Below are positions 1-6,534 of a DNA stretch of 6,888 nucleotides, piece after piece. The notes beneath the pieces were generated by a model. The model saw nothing but the letters and a program-made list of their open reading frames with translations, searched no databases and was not told the DNA's origin. The stretch is from the NCBI GenBank assembly GCA_016194725.1, contig JACQAW010000252.1, positions 1 to 6,888 on the forward strand. The letters are read 5' to 3'. A program made the position numbers and the translations under genes. Source of the stretch: Deltaproteobacteria bacterium (GTDB taxonomy: Bacteria; Bdellovibrionota; UBA1018; UBA923). Within the stretch, counting starts at the first letter, position 1. The number at the start of each line of letters is the position of its first letter.

Positions 1-1374
1 CTCTTCAACTTTTTCCACTGTAGCCCGGCCAATGGAACGCTGCGGCACATTGATAATGCGTTTGAAGCTGATGGAGTCGTTACCGTTGATGAGCACTCGA
101 AAATAAGCGAGTACGTCTTTGATTTCCTTACGGTCATAGAATCGCAGGCCTCCGACGATTTTATACGGAATTCGCTCACGGCGAAGCACGTCTTCAAAGA
201 CGCGGGATTGGGCATTGGTGCGGTAAAAAATAGAGACATCGCTCCAGGCATAGCCCGCCGACGCACACTGCTCTTTCATCTGTTCAACAACGAGTTCCGA
301 CTCGGCCCGGTCGTCGCTGACTTGAAAACGGCGAATGCGTTCGCCGACCTCATTGTCGGTCCAAAGCGTCTTGGCCTTTCGTGCCGAGTTATTGGAAATC
401 ACGTGCGCGCTTGCGTTGATAATCGTTTGAGTGGAACGATAGTTCTGTTCAAGCTTGATGGTTTTGGCTTCCTGATAGTCCTTTTCAAAATCGAGGATGT
501 TCCGAATATCAGCACCGCGCCATTTGTAAATCGACTGGTCTTCGTCACCAACCACGCACAGATTTCGATGCCCGGCTGCAAGTAATTTCACAAGAAGATA
601 CTGCGCCCGATTCGTATCCTGATACTCATCGACGTGGATGAATTGATAAAGTTGTTGATACTTTAAGAGGATATCAGCGTTGTCCCGCAACACGCGGTAG
701 GTCAACGTTATGATCTCACCGAAATCGATAGCGTTGTTCTTGAATAACTCACGCTGATACAGGTCGTAAACGCGAACCAGATTTTTTGCGTAAAGATTGA
801 ATTCGTTCTGCTCGATCTCGTGTGGCTCGAGAGCCGAACATTTTGCCTGATTGATTGCATGCTGAAAACTCTTCGGCGAAAATGTTTTCTCGGAAAGATT
901 AAGCTGCGAGAAACAATCTTTAATCAATGATAGTTGATCACTGTCATCGTAAATCACAAACTGCTGCTTGAACGGTGTTCTATCAATCTCCCGTCGAAGC
1001 ATTCGGGTGCAGATAGAATGAAAAGTGCCGATAGTCGGCTGCGACAGCATAGCGCCACGGAAATACGGTGGCGGGGGCGTGAGAGCATCAGGATGCAAGC
1101 CCATCGCCCGACTGACACGCTCGCGCATTTCACCAGCGGCTTTGTTCGTAAAAGTCACGGCCAGGATATTATGCGCCGCAACCTGGTATTTGCCCATCAA
1201 ATGCACGATACGCGCGGTCAACATTTTCGTTTTGCCGCTGCCAGCACCGGCAATTACCAGCACCGGACCGTGTGTGGCTTCGACACCAGCACGCTGCCGT
1301 TCATTCAAATCGCGTAACTCAGGGGCAATGGACGGCAGATTAGAGGCAGGTGTCGAATCTTCGGTGTGTGACAT
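1..1374 (-). CDS. PcrA/UvrD-type superfamily 1A DNA helicase, N-terminal part (cut by the left edge)
   Basis: ATP-dependent 3'-5' DNA helicase of the UvrD/PcrA/Rep family, acting in nucleotide excision repair, replication restart and removal of proteins from DNA. The reading frame is open from an ATG at 1374 to base 1, giving 458 codons; family members are about 650-730 residues, so roughly 200-270 C-terminal residues lie outside. Visible motifs in order: Q-motif region LNERQRAGV (23-31), Walker A GAGSGKT (43-49, K48), motif Ia LAVTFTNKAA (71-80), Ib GTFHS (116-120), Walker B VDEYQDTN (248-255, D249/E250), motif III VGDEDQSIYKWRGA (275-288), motif IV QNYRST (310-315), then FYRTNAQSR (383-391) and IPYKIVGGLRFYDR (402-415). 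A Pro-rich stretch before motif Ib (about 92-113) looks longer than usual. No clear Shine-Dalgarno precedes the ATG; an in-frame TTG nine codons upstream is possible. The ClC gene lies 77 bases upstream on the same strand, so co-transcription is possible. PcrA, UvrD and Rep cannot be separated without the C-terminus. Confidence 0.96.
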   Translation of the reverse strand, partial: MSHTEDSTPASNLPSIAPELRDLNERQRAGVEATHGPVLVIAGAGSGKTKMLTARIVHLMGKYQVAAHNILAVTFTNKAAGEMRERVSRAMGLHPDALTPPPPYFRGAMLSQPTIGTFHSICTRMLRREIDRTPFKQQFVIYDDSDQLSLIKDCFSQLNLSEKTFSPKSFQHAINQAKCSALEPHEIEQNEFNLYAKNLVRVYDLYQRELFKNNAIDFGEIITLTYRVLRDNADILLKYQQLYQFIHVDEYQDTNRAQYLLVKLLAAGHRNLCVVGDEDQSIYKWRGADIRNILDFEKDYQEAKTIKLEQNYRSTQTIINASAHVISNNSARKAKTLWTDNEVGERIRRFQVSDDRAESELVVEQMKEQCASAGYAWSDVSIFYRTNAQSRVFEDVLRRERIPYKIVGGLRFYDRKEIKDVLAYFRVLINGNDSISFKRIINVPQRSIGRATVEKVEE

Positions 1375-1451
1375 AAGGGGCGAGTTTAACCACAAATAAA
1401 GGACCCCGGAAAGAGGCTAATGTCACCAAAAGCAGTGATGCGTGCGGCGCG
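1375..1451. other. Short intergenic gap between ClC gene and helicase gene
   Basis: Seventy-seven bases between two minus-strand genes. I see no strong hairpin followed by a T-run and no convincing promoter. The only symmetry is a 4-base arm pair, TCAC...GTGA, near 1422-1437, which is too weak to call a terminator. The gap therefore fits an operon in which the helicase is read through from the ClC gene, but a promoter that I cannot recognise is not excluded. Confidence 0.4.
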
Positions 1452-3224
1452 TCACGAGGTTCGAATGACCGTGCTCGCAATCTCACGCTTGTACACGCCG
1501 GCAATGGCGGATTCAAAAATAAATCCGCAAAGTTTTCGCGTTTCATCGACAACCGCGACGCACGGTGAATCTTGAAGCAGAGCCAGTGCTTTCTCGAGAC
1601 TGTCGCCGGGACCGACTGTTGGAGTGAAGGTGTCGATCAGATCACGTATTTCAACTACACGTTCTACCGCGAGAATGTCTGATGGCTTGGCATCAGCTCG
1701 CAAAACGTGTCTGACGCGACCCGGGAGCTGTTCAAGCGAAAGTAACCCACGATAGGTGCCATCTGGCGAAACCACTCCCAGAAAGTTATGCTTCGATGCA
1801 GCCGCGGCATCGCGCATTTCCTGAATCCCGGCGTTATCCATAATAGTCTGAATGTCATCAAACATTGCCTCATCAGTTTTGAGATTCGCCAAAAGATTGA
1901 TCGCCCGCCCGCCCAGTAACCGTAGCCCGGTGCGTTCGAGCAGCAACTCGTGAAAAGCTTTGACCTTCAAGCCTCGACAAACCAGCGTCGAGGACAACAC
2001 TGCCAAAGTCGCCAGCCACCACATCGGCCCATCATGCCCAACTTCCAAAACAAGGGCAGCAGCCGCGATTGGAACCCGAAACATCGCAGCCAACGCTGAA
2101 GCAGCCCCTGCAATGGCCAACGGCAGAGTCCAGGTGGCACCAATTGCATTTCCAACGCCATAACCCAGAAGCGCGCCGAGCAATAGTATTGGCGAAAACA
2201 TTCCCGATGAACCCCAACCCGAAAATGCGAGAACGAGTAAAACCCATTCCGTAGCCATGACAGTCACCGCTTTGGCAGAGGAAATTCGCAGCCACGCCAG
2301 CTCTTCCCACGCACGCCATGGCTCGACAAAAGACTCCGGCACGAACCAGACGGTTACCCCCATAAGCACGCCCGTGACAATCATGCCAAGTTGAAATCTA
2401 GACCCGAAAAACCGGCTGAAAAAATCGGTTCCCCGGTCAAGAGTGCGAGTGGTCACCGCAACCATCAGGGCAGAGCCTACTCCGACACAAAGGGCCCCCA
2501 GGCTTAAAAGTGCCCATTGAAAGATCTCCAGATTCAATGGACGCAAGCCCGCAAAAAGCGCCCCCAAAACATTCAATCGCTCAATCGAAGTGTCTGCGAA
2601 AAGTCCCGAAAGAATCATGCTTTGAAACAACATCGCCGTACCGTATGCAGTTAATGCCGCCAACACCGCCCCAGCCCGAACTCGCTGCTCAAGCACATGG
2701 ACCAACTCGATCGCAAGCAATCCGCCGCTGAAGGGAGCGCCTAACGCCACACTTACCGAGGCCGCGATTGTGCAGATGACGAAAGTTTGTTTTTCCTCGA
2801 TAAACAGGCGTACATACCGTGAGAGCAACGGCAAGGTCGCAAAAGTCAGTTCGAGCACCCCACCCTCGAGGCCAAACGTGCCCCCCAGAAAGGCATTTAG
2901 CAGCGAGACAGTTCCACGCGCCAGCCAGTTCAGCGGATGCAAAATGAAAATACCGAAGTGATAACTTTCGAAAACGTCCGCCAAAGCCTGTCTTTTCTCA
3001 AGACGCGCATGGTGTATCGAGCGGTCGCTGACCCCGCGGGATTGAAGTGAGCGAGCAAGGGTATGCAGAATTGCCGCCGCGATTCCCAAAGCAGGCGGTA
3101 CGAGATACCAGCTATTTCCAAGCTGCCCATAGATTCCGGGCATATTCAGAATCAGCTGAATGACCAGCCAGCATCCGGTGCCAATGACACCCGAAAGCAT
3201 CCCGACGAAAATCGCGATGAACAT
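1452..3224 (-). CDS. Divergent ClC-family chloride channel/antiporter with C-terminal CBS-like pair
   Basis: 590-residue inner-membrane protein of the ClC family, which moves chloride or other anions, either passively or in exchange for protons. Residues 1-435 form the multi-helix membrane domain. Family marks are GLEGG (118-122, in the place of the usual G(K/R)EGP, with E120 matching the gating glutamate), LGAPFSGGLLAIE (161-173), SGMFSPILLLGALLG (340-354, the GxFxP motif) and RVPIAAAALVLEV (383-395). Residues about 445-580 resemble two CBS domains, which in this family often bind nucleotides and tune gating. Oddities: the GSGIP selectivity motif is not recognisable (GVSDRSI at 64-70 lies there), the inner glutamate beside E173 is Leu174, and the central tyrosine appears to be His425. 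About 14 extra residues lie between the GSGIP position and GLEGG. The ATG at 3224 is the first start after an in-frame TAA and has no Shine-Dalgarno. The transported ion and mode cannot be told from sequence. Confidence 0.9.
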   Translation of the reverse strand: MFIAIFVGMLSGVIGTGCWLVIQLILNMPGIYGQLGNSWYLVPPALGIAAAILHTLARSLQSRGVSDRSIHHARLEKRQALADVFESYHFGIFILHPLNWLARGTVSLLNAFLGGTFGLEGGVLELTFATLPLLSRYVRLFIEEKQTFVICTIAASVSVALGAPFSGGLLAIELVHVLEQRVRAGAVLAALTAYGTAMLFQSMILSGLFADTSIERLNVLGALFAGLRPLNLEIFQWALLSLGALCVGVGSALMVAVTTRTLDRGTDFFSRFFGSRFQLGMIVTGVLMGVTVWFVPESFVEPWRAWEELAWLRISSAKAVTVMATEWVLLVLAFSGWGSSGMFSPILLLGALLGYGVGNAIGATWTLPLAIAGAASALAAMFRVPIAAAALVLEVGHDGPMWWLATLAVLSSTLVCRGLKVKAFHELLLERTGLRLLGGRAINLLANLKTDEAMFDDIQTIMDNAGIQEMRDAAAASKHNFLGVVSPDGTYRGLLSLEQLPGRVRHVLRADAKPSDILAVERVVEIRDLIDTFTPTVGPGDSLEKALALLQDSPCVAVVDETRKLCGFIFESAIAGVYKREIASTVIRTS

Positions 3225-3255
3225 GGGAAAATTTTATTCCACGGTCGCGGATATA

Positions 3256-3269
3256 GCGAGGTTTCTCGC
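3256..3269. repeat. Small perfect inverted repeat upstream of the ClC gene
   Basis: GCGAG (3256-3260) and CTCGC (3265-3269) are perfect inverted arms around a 4-base loop, 32 bases before the ClC start codon. It could form a hairpin in the ClC leader or be an operator half-site pair. Five base pairs is short and could arise by chance. Confidence 0.3.
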
Positions 3270-3485
3270 CCTAACGACGCCCGCGCGCCCAGACTAGGCT
3301 GCAGAGTAGGCAAGAAATCGCACGGGTTCTGCGAAAAATAGATACTCTCCGAATCTTTTACCTCTAGAAACATGCATTCCCGCGAGAACACCCCCGGGTT
3401 ATGTATTTTTTTACCTTAAATAACAATCACTTAAGTCCTTCATATTTGCTTCAATCATTATTCATAAAATAGGGACAGAAAGGCC

Positions 3486-3492
3486 AAGGTAG
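3486..3492 (+). promoter_or_regulatory. Ribosome binding site deciding the GTG start of the first PilZ gene
   Basis: AAGGTAG ends three bases before the GTG at 3496, with the AAGG core six bases from the start. It supports GTG as the true initiation codon; no in-frame ATG exists until Met29, which already lies inside the PilZ fold. Confidence 0.55.
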
Positions 3493-3495
3493 ATC

Positions 3496-3915
3496 GTGAG
3501 CACAGAGGCTGGACCAACCACACAAAAGCGAAGCACTCCGAAGATCGAGCGCCGCAAGTCAAGACGCGACATCGTCTACATGCGCTATCCGGTACTCGTT
3601 CTTACGGAATCGATGCACGAAAAGGGCGAGGAACCTGTCGCTGGCGTCATCACAGACCTGAGCAAGGCCGGCGCCGGCATAATAACTTCATTCCACATAC
3701 CCGCAGGCTCCAGGGTCAAAATCATTCTGCAATCTAGGGCTGAATTCGACCGCGAATTATCAATGACCGCAATTTGGGGCAATCTTTTGCCGAGTGCTAA
3801 CCGGATCATCAAAGCAACCAATAACTTCTGGCGAAACGGACTTCATTTTGCCAGCGACGCAGATCAGGAACAGCAGGATTTCATAACTGCTTTATTGAAA
3901 GCTCTTCAAGGCTAA
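3496..3915 (+). CDS. PilZ domain protein, first of a tandem pair
   Basis: 139-residue cytoplasmic single-domain PilZ protein. PilZ domains are cyclic di-GMP receptors that couple this second messenger to motility, surface attachment or enzyme control. The two canonical binding elements are present: the arginine box RRKSRR (19-24), fitting RxxxR, and DLSKAG (54-59), fitting (D/N)xSxxG. The remainder alternates short beta-like strands (VKIILQSR, ELSMTAIWG) and ends in a helix-like tail (about 122-139), as PilZ folds do. The block LPSANRIIK (98-106) recurs exactly in the next gene. Initiation is at GTG with a preceding AAGG. The next gene starts five bases after the stop, so the two form an operon. 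With intact motifs, binding of cyclic di-GMP is likely; the target is unknown. No diguanylate cyclase or phosphodiesterase is encoded nearby. Confidence 0.88.
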   Translation: MSTEAGPTTQKRSTPKIERRKSRRDIVYMRYPVLVLTESMHEKGEEPVAGVITDLSKAGAGIITSFHIPAGSRVKIILQSRAEFDRELSMTAIWGNLLPSANRIIKATNNFWRNGLHFASDADQEQQDFITALLKALQG

Positions 3916-3920
3916 TTCGC

Positions 3921-4346
3921 ATGAGCACCGTCGTATCGAGCAAGAAACGCGGAACTCAACCCAATCGTCGCAAGACAAAACGCAGATGCATATATACGCG
4001 CTATCCGGTATTGGTGCACACCCTGACATCGTGGAAAGAGGGCGGACGCCCTTCAATAGGCATACTAACCGATATCGGAGATGAAGGGCTCGGGATCATA
4101 ATGGACTCTTCGATAACCAGCGGCACCAAGGTGCTGGTCATTTTACACCCAATGACACAACACGAGCGCCAGTTGAGCGGTCGGGTAATCTGGATAAATC
4201 CCCTGCCTTCCGCGAATCGAATAATCAAAGATGGCGAGGGTTCAACGTCGTTCTTTCGAGTTGGGGTTCGCATGGCTAACGACGACGAAGAACAGAATGC
4301 ATTCATCACGAAGCTAATCAGCGAAATTCGCAACTCTGATGACTAA
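3921..4346 (+). CDS. PilZ-like protein with altered binding motif, second of the tandem pair
   Basis: 141-residue paralog of the preceding protein, aligning along nearly its whole length: MST start, arginine box RRKTKRR (16-22), YTRYPVLV (25-32), then DIGDEG (51-56) where (D/N)xSxxG is expected, LPSANRIIK (95-103) and a C-terminal helix. The serine of the second motif is Gly53, so cyclic di-GMP binding may be weakened or lost although the arginines remain. The stop of the first gene is five bases before this ATG, and an AAGG at 3908-3911, inside the end of the first gene, serves as ribosome binding site nine bases from the ATG, suggesting translational coupling. The two products may act together, for example as a heterodimer, but this is inference. 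The gene ends 11 bases from the oppositely read glmU. Confidence 0.84.
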   Translation: MSTVVSSKKRGTQPNRRKTKRRCIYTRYPVLVHTLTSWKEGGRPSIGILTDIGDEGLGIIMDSSITSGTKVLVILHPMTQHERQLSGRVIWINPLPSANRIIKDGEGSTSFFRVGVRMANDDEEQNAFITKLISEIRNSDD

Positions 4347-4357
4347 CTTGGTCGACG

Positions 4358-5785
4358 TTATTTCCGGTACTTTTTCGCGTATCCCGATTTGGTAACCTGC
4401 CGGGTGCGAGCCACGACAAGCGAGTCTTCCTCTTTCACCGTATCAGTTACCGTCGAACCCGAAGCGATAAAAGAGCCGGAAGCGATTTCAATTGGTGCCA
4501 CTACCTGACAATCGCTGCCAATGAATACGTTGTCGCGAATCACACTGCGATGCTTGCGTCGACCGTCACGAACGACCCCGTCGTAGTTGCAGGTCACAAA
4601 GCCGCAGCCGACATTCACGCCCGACCCAACTTCGGCATCTCCCAGATAACTCAAATGAGATACAGCAGTGTTACTGCCAATGCTTGTCTCTTTTAACTCC
4701 ACAAAATTGCCTATTTTGACATTATCTGCCAACCTAGTCCCGGGCCTGAAATGTGCCATCGGCCCCACCGAGCAATCTTTTCCGAACACCGATTTTTCAG
4801 CCACCGTCGAATTTCGTACGACCGTGCCGTTGCCGATCTGCACATCCGAGAGCTCACAATGAGCACCGATGCGAACACGGTCCCCCAACACCGTTTCTCC
4901 GTGAATCGAAGTAAAAGGTCCAATCACGCAGCCTCGCCCTGCACGTACCTTTGGTCCAAGATAGGTGTGCTGGGGATCATGAATGAAAACACCATCTTCC
5001 ATAAGTTGTTCCGCCGAACGGCGGTATAGGGCAGACTGCGCCTGCGCCAGTTCCCGCATATTGTTCACGCCGCCCAGCACTGTGGGATTGTCGAAGTGAT
5101 AGGCTAAGATATTTTTCTTGAGCTTGCGGGCCATCTCGAATACATCGGGAAGATAAAATTCCCGGGCCGCGTTCTTATTCTTCATTTTGCCCAGGGCATT
5201 CACCAGGGTTTTAAGATCAAAGATATATACCCCGCCATTGTATTCCCGAATACGCCGCTGAGCGGCCGACGCATCCTTGAATTCAACCACTCCGGTAAAA
5301 GTCATGCCTTTGCGCAGTACTCGCCCGTATTGGCCCGCATCAGCGATTGTTGTCGATGCCAGAGAAGCCGAGCTCCGCGCCGCCGCGTGGGCCTCGAGAA
5401 ATTTACTGAAACAGTCGGCGCCAAAAAGCGGCAGATCCCCGTTGAATACGGCCACCTGTGAAGCCTTGCTCGGATGCTCAAGCGCCAATTTCACCGCGTG
5501 ACCGGTTCCCAATTGTTCGGCCTGAACAGTGAATACGACTGGCGCTTTGATGCGTCCGCTTTTCTGAAGCCCACGCACCATCTCGGAGACCTCATCTCGT
5601 CCATGCCCGATTACGACATTGAAGTGGGCACCGGAACGCGGATCGATTGCACGATCGAGTTCTTCCATCAGTATTGCAAGCATTGGCTGCCCGCATACGC
5701 GATGTAGAACCTTGGGGGTATCAGACTTCATGCGGGTCCCAAGACCCGCGGCCAGAATAACGACGTCAGTGATGGGGTTCTTCAT
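4358..5785 (-). CDS. glmU: Bifunctional UDP-GlcNAc pyrophosphorylase / glucosamine-1-phosphate acetyltransferase
   Basis: Cytoplasmic GlmU catalyses the last two steps to UDP-N-acetylglucosamine, the precursor of peptidoglycan and lipopolysaccharide: acetylation of glucosamine-1-phosphate, then uridylylation. Numbered from the ATG at 5785 it has 475 residues, slightly above the 456 of E. coli. The N-terminal pyrophosphorylase shows LAAGLGTRM (11-19) with K25, QLGTGHAV (91-98), NGD with metal ligand D117, YGR (153-155), N183 and VNN (240-242). The C-terminal left-handed beta-helix has hexapeptide repeats from about 265 and the acetyltransferase residues R347, K365, H377 (in SHLSYLGDAE, catalytic base), Y380, N391 and CNYDG (399-403). 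The loop after CNYDG is about five residues longer than in E. coli and rich in Arg. The frame extends upstream to a TTG at 5827, but the ATG at 5785 is preferred because it puts the nucleotide-binding motif at the usual distance from the N-terminus and follows GGGA at 5795-5798. The gene is divergent from the exported-protein gene and convergent with the PilZ pair. Confidence 0.96.
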   Translation of the reverse strand: MKNPITDVVILAAGLGTRMKSDTPKVLHRVCGQPMLAILMEELDRAIDPRSGAHFNVVIGHGRDEVSEMVRGLQKSGRIKAPVVFTVQAEQLGTGHAVKLALEHPSKASQVAVFNGDLPLFGADCFSKFLEAHAAARSSASLASTTIADAGQYGRVLRKGMTFTGVVEFKDASAAQRRIREYNGGVYIFDLKTLVNALGKMKNKNAAREFYLPDVFEMARKLKKNILAYHFDNPTVLGGVNNMRELAQAQSALYRRSAEQLMEDGVFIHDPQHTYLGPKVRAGRGCVIGPFTSIHGETVLGDRVRIGAHCELSDVQIGNGTVVRNSTVAEKSVFGKDCSVGPMAHFRPGTRLADNVKIGNFVELKETSIGSNTAVSHLSYLGDAEVGSGVNVGCGFVTCNYDGVVRDGRRKHRSVIRDNVFIGSDCQVVAPIEIASGSFIASGSTVTDTVKEEDSLVVARTRQVTKSGYAKKYRK

Positions 5786-5834
5786 ATAGGTGAATCCCAG
5801 TTTAGAATCGGAACTGTCCAATAACAAGACAATC

Positions 5835-5862
5835 GTAGTGGCAATTCGCGGAAGCCACCTAC
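5835..5862. repeat. Imperfect palindrome in the divergent region, possible operator
   Basis: GTAGTGGC (5835-5842) faces GCCACCTAC (5854-5862): eight pairable positions with one bulged C, separated by 11 bases. Its place between two divergent genes and next to the rightward promoter candidate fits a shared operator for a dimeric regulator. A hairpin in an RNA leader is the alternative. No matching copy was noticed elsewhere in the window. Confidence 0.35.
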
Positions 5863-5869
5863 AATCCCC

Positions 5870-5900
5870 TTGAAATCACTGAGCAAACAGGTGCTTAAAT
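5870..5900 (+). promoter_or_regulatory. Weak sigma-70-like promoter candidate for the exported-protein gene
   Basis: TTGAAA (5870-5875) matches five of six bases of the -35 consensus and TTAAAT (5895-5900) four of six of the -10, but the spacer is 19 bases, longer than the optimal 17. A start near 5907 would give a leader of about 28 bases to the ATG at 5935 and leave almost none for the TTG at 5914. Confidence 0.3.
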
Positions 5901-5934
5901 TCTGGCGCCCTGGTTGCAATTTCATCTTCCCGTT

Positions 5935-6444
5935 ATGTTTAGCAAGTTGAGATGGATCGCTGTAGCTGCAGCCACAATCTTATCAATTCCCGTGACGCAG
6001 GCGAAAGCCGCCGGTACTCATGCCGTAAAGGGCACCGGCATATATCGCACTGAGCGGGAATGCACGAGCCAGTTGCCAGCCTTCAATAGACGCCTGGCAA
6101 AACTGGGCCTACGCCTGACCAAAGCAACCGAGTGCGAAGAGGTTCAGGGTGAGATTGAAGCCTTCGCGCCGGCGTTCGAAGCAGAATCGGATATCCCTAT
6201 GAGCGCGATGACGGCAGTTGCCAGCATCTTCGAGAATGAAAAGGTCTGCCGCGCTCAGCTTGATGCTCTATTGGGGGTAGTGGCCGAAAAGAACGAAGTC
6301 GTCGTCGAAGCCGCCTGTGTTCCCGTGGCGGTTGCCGAACAGGAAGAGGACGAAGTCAAAATAGGGCAATTTCAGCCCATGGTCGTCCTGCTTAAAAATA
6401 AGCCAACGCCACAGCCGCAACGGCAAAATCTGGCTCGTCGCTAA
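5935..6444 (+). CDS. Unrecognised small exported protein with two cysteine-bearing repeats
   Basis: I do not recognise this family. From the ATG at 5935 it has 169 residues. Residues 1-25 look like a Sec signal peptide: basic start (K4, R6), hydrophobic core WIAVAAATILSIPV (7-20) and an AKA cleavage site before A26, so a periplasmic or secreted location is likely. The mature part has two similar segments, 36-70 (IYRTERECTSQLPAF...ATECEEV) and 98-131 (IFENEKVCRAQLDAL...EAACVPV), sharing I, an acidic residue, Cys, QL and A, and each ending with a second Cys 23-24 residues later. C43/C67 and C105/C128 could form one disulfide per repeat. An acidic stretch EQEEDE (135-140) and a basic, Pro/Gln-rich tail (154-169) follow. 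A TTG at 5914 would add seven residues ahead of the signal and is less likely. Neither start has a good Shine-Dalgarno. It is divergent from glmU; no functional link can be shown. Confidence 0.75.
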   Translation: MFSKLRWIAVAAATILSIPVTQAKAAGTHAVKGTGIYRTERECTSQLPAFNRRLAKLGLRLTKATECEEVQGEIEAFAPAFEAESDIPMSAMTAVASIFENEKVCRAQLDALLGVVAEKNEVVVEAACVPVAVAEQEEDEVKIGQFQPMVVLLKNKPTPQPQRQNLARR

Positions 6445-6490
6445 AGTTTTTCCTCGAATCTGCCGTAAGTCTTGTCTAGAGCACGTCAAA

Positions 6491-6504
6491 GTCAAAACAT
6501 TGAC
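6491..6504. repeat. Perfect short inverted repeat GTCAA-N4-TTGAC
   Basis: GTCAA (6491-6495) and TTGAC (6500-6504) are perfect inverted arms around AACA; a further GTCAAA lies at 6485-6490. It sits about 40 bases upstream of the predicted -35 of the dksA-like gene, a place where an activator or repressor dimer could bind. Arms of five bases give weak evidence. Confidence 0.3.
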
Positions 6505-6534
6505 GCCGCCAAAACGCTCATTAAAGAAAGACCC

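Larger units (their letters stand above)
3225..3495. other. AT-rich divergent intergenic region upstream of ClC and PilZ genes
   Basis: This 271-base region separates two divergently read genes, so it must hold the promoters or leaders of both. The half nearer the PilZ genes (about 3400-3475) is strongly AT-rich, with a run of seven T and the -10-like TAAAAT at 3465-3470, but no matching -35 hexamer sits 16-18 bases upstream. On the ClC side there is a TAAAAT (minus strand) only a few bases before the ATG, also without a good -35. No credible coding frame, RNA gene or repeat was found beyond the small inverted repeat listed separately. Confidence 0.5.
5786..5934. other. Divergent intergenic region between glmU and the exported-protein gene
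   Basis: This 149-base region must carry promoters for both flanking genes. Besides the rightward promoter candidate and imperfect palindrome listed separately, it contains a minus-strand pair TTGTTA (5822-5827) and TAAACT (5799-5804) with a 17-base spacer facing glmU. That pair would place the transcript start only about seven bases before the glmU ATG, removing the GGGA ribosome site, so I do not call it. No coding frame or RNA gene is evident. Confidence 0.4.

Noticed and set aside
208..585. Plus-strand open frame of 125 codons within the helicase gene
   Set aside because: It lies wholly inside the helicase gene, whose minus-strand translation shows all expected SF1A motifs; the plus-strand product resembles nothing known.
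934..1399. Two overlapping plus-strand open frames of about 125 codons
   Set aside because: Both are antisense to the helicase N-terminus with its Walker A motif, and have no ribosome site or recognisable domain.
3396..3415. CCCCCGGG followed by a T-run, terminator-like
   Set aside because: The symmetry is the CCCGGG hexamer with virtually no loop, and no plus-strand gene ends upstream of it.
4347..4357. Possible bidirectional terminator around the GTCGAC palindrome
   Set aside because: The palindrome is six bases without a loop and is not followed by a T-run on either strand.
5799..5827. Minus-strand -35/-10-like pair facing glmU with 17-base spacing
   Set aside because: It would start transcription about seven bases before the glmU ATG and exclude the GGGA ribosome site, so it conflicts with the preferred start.
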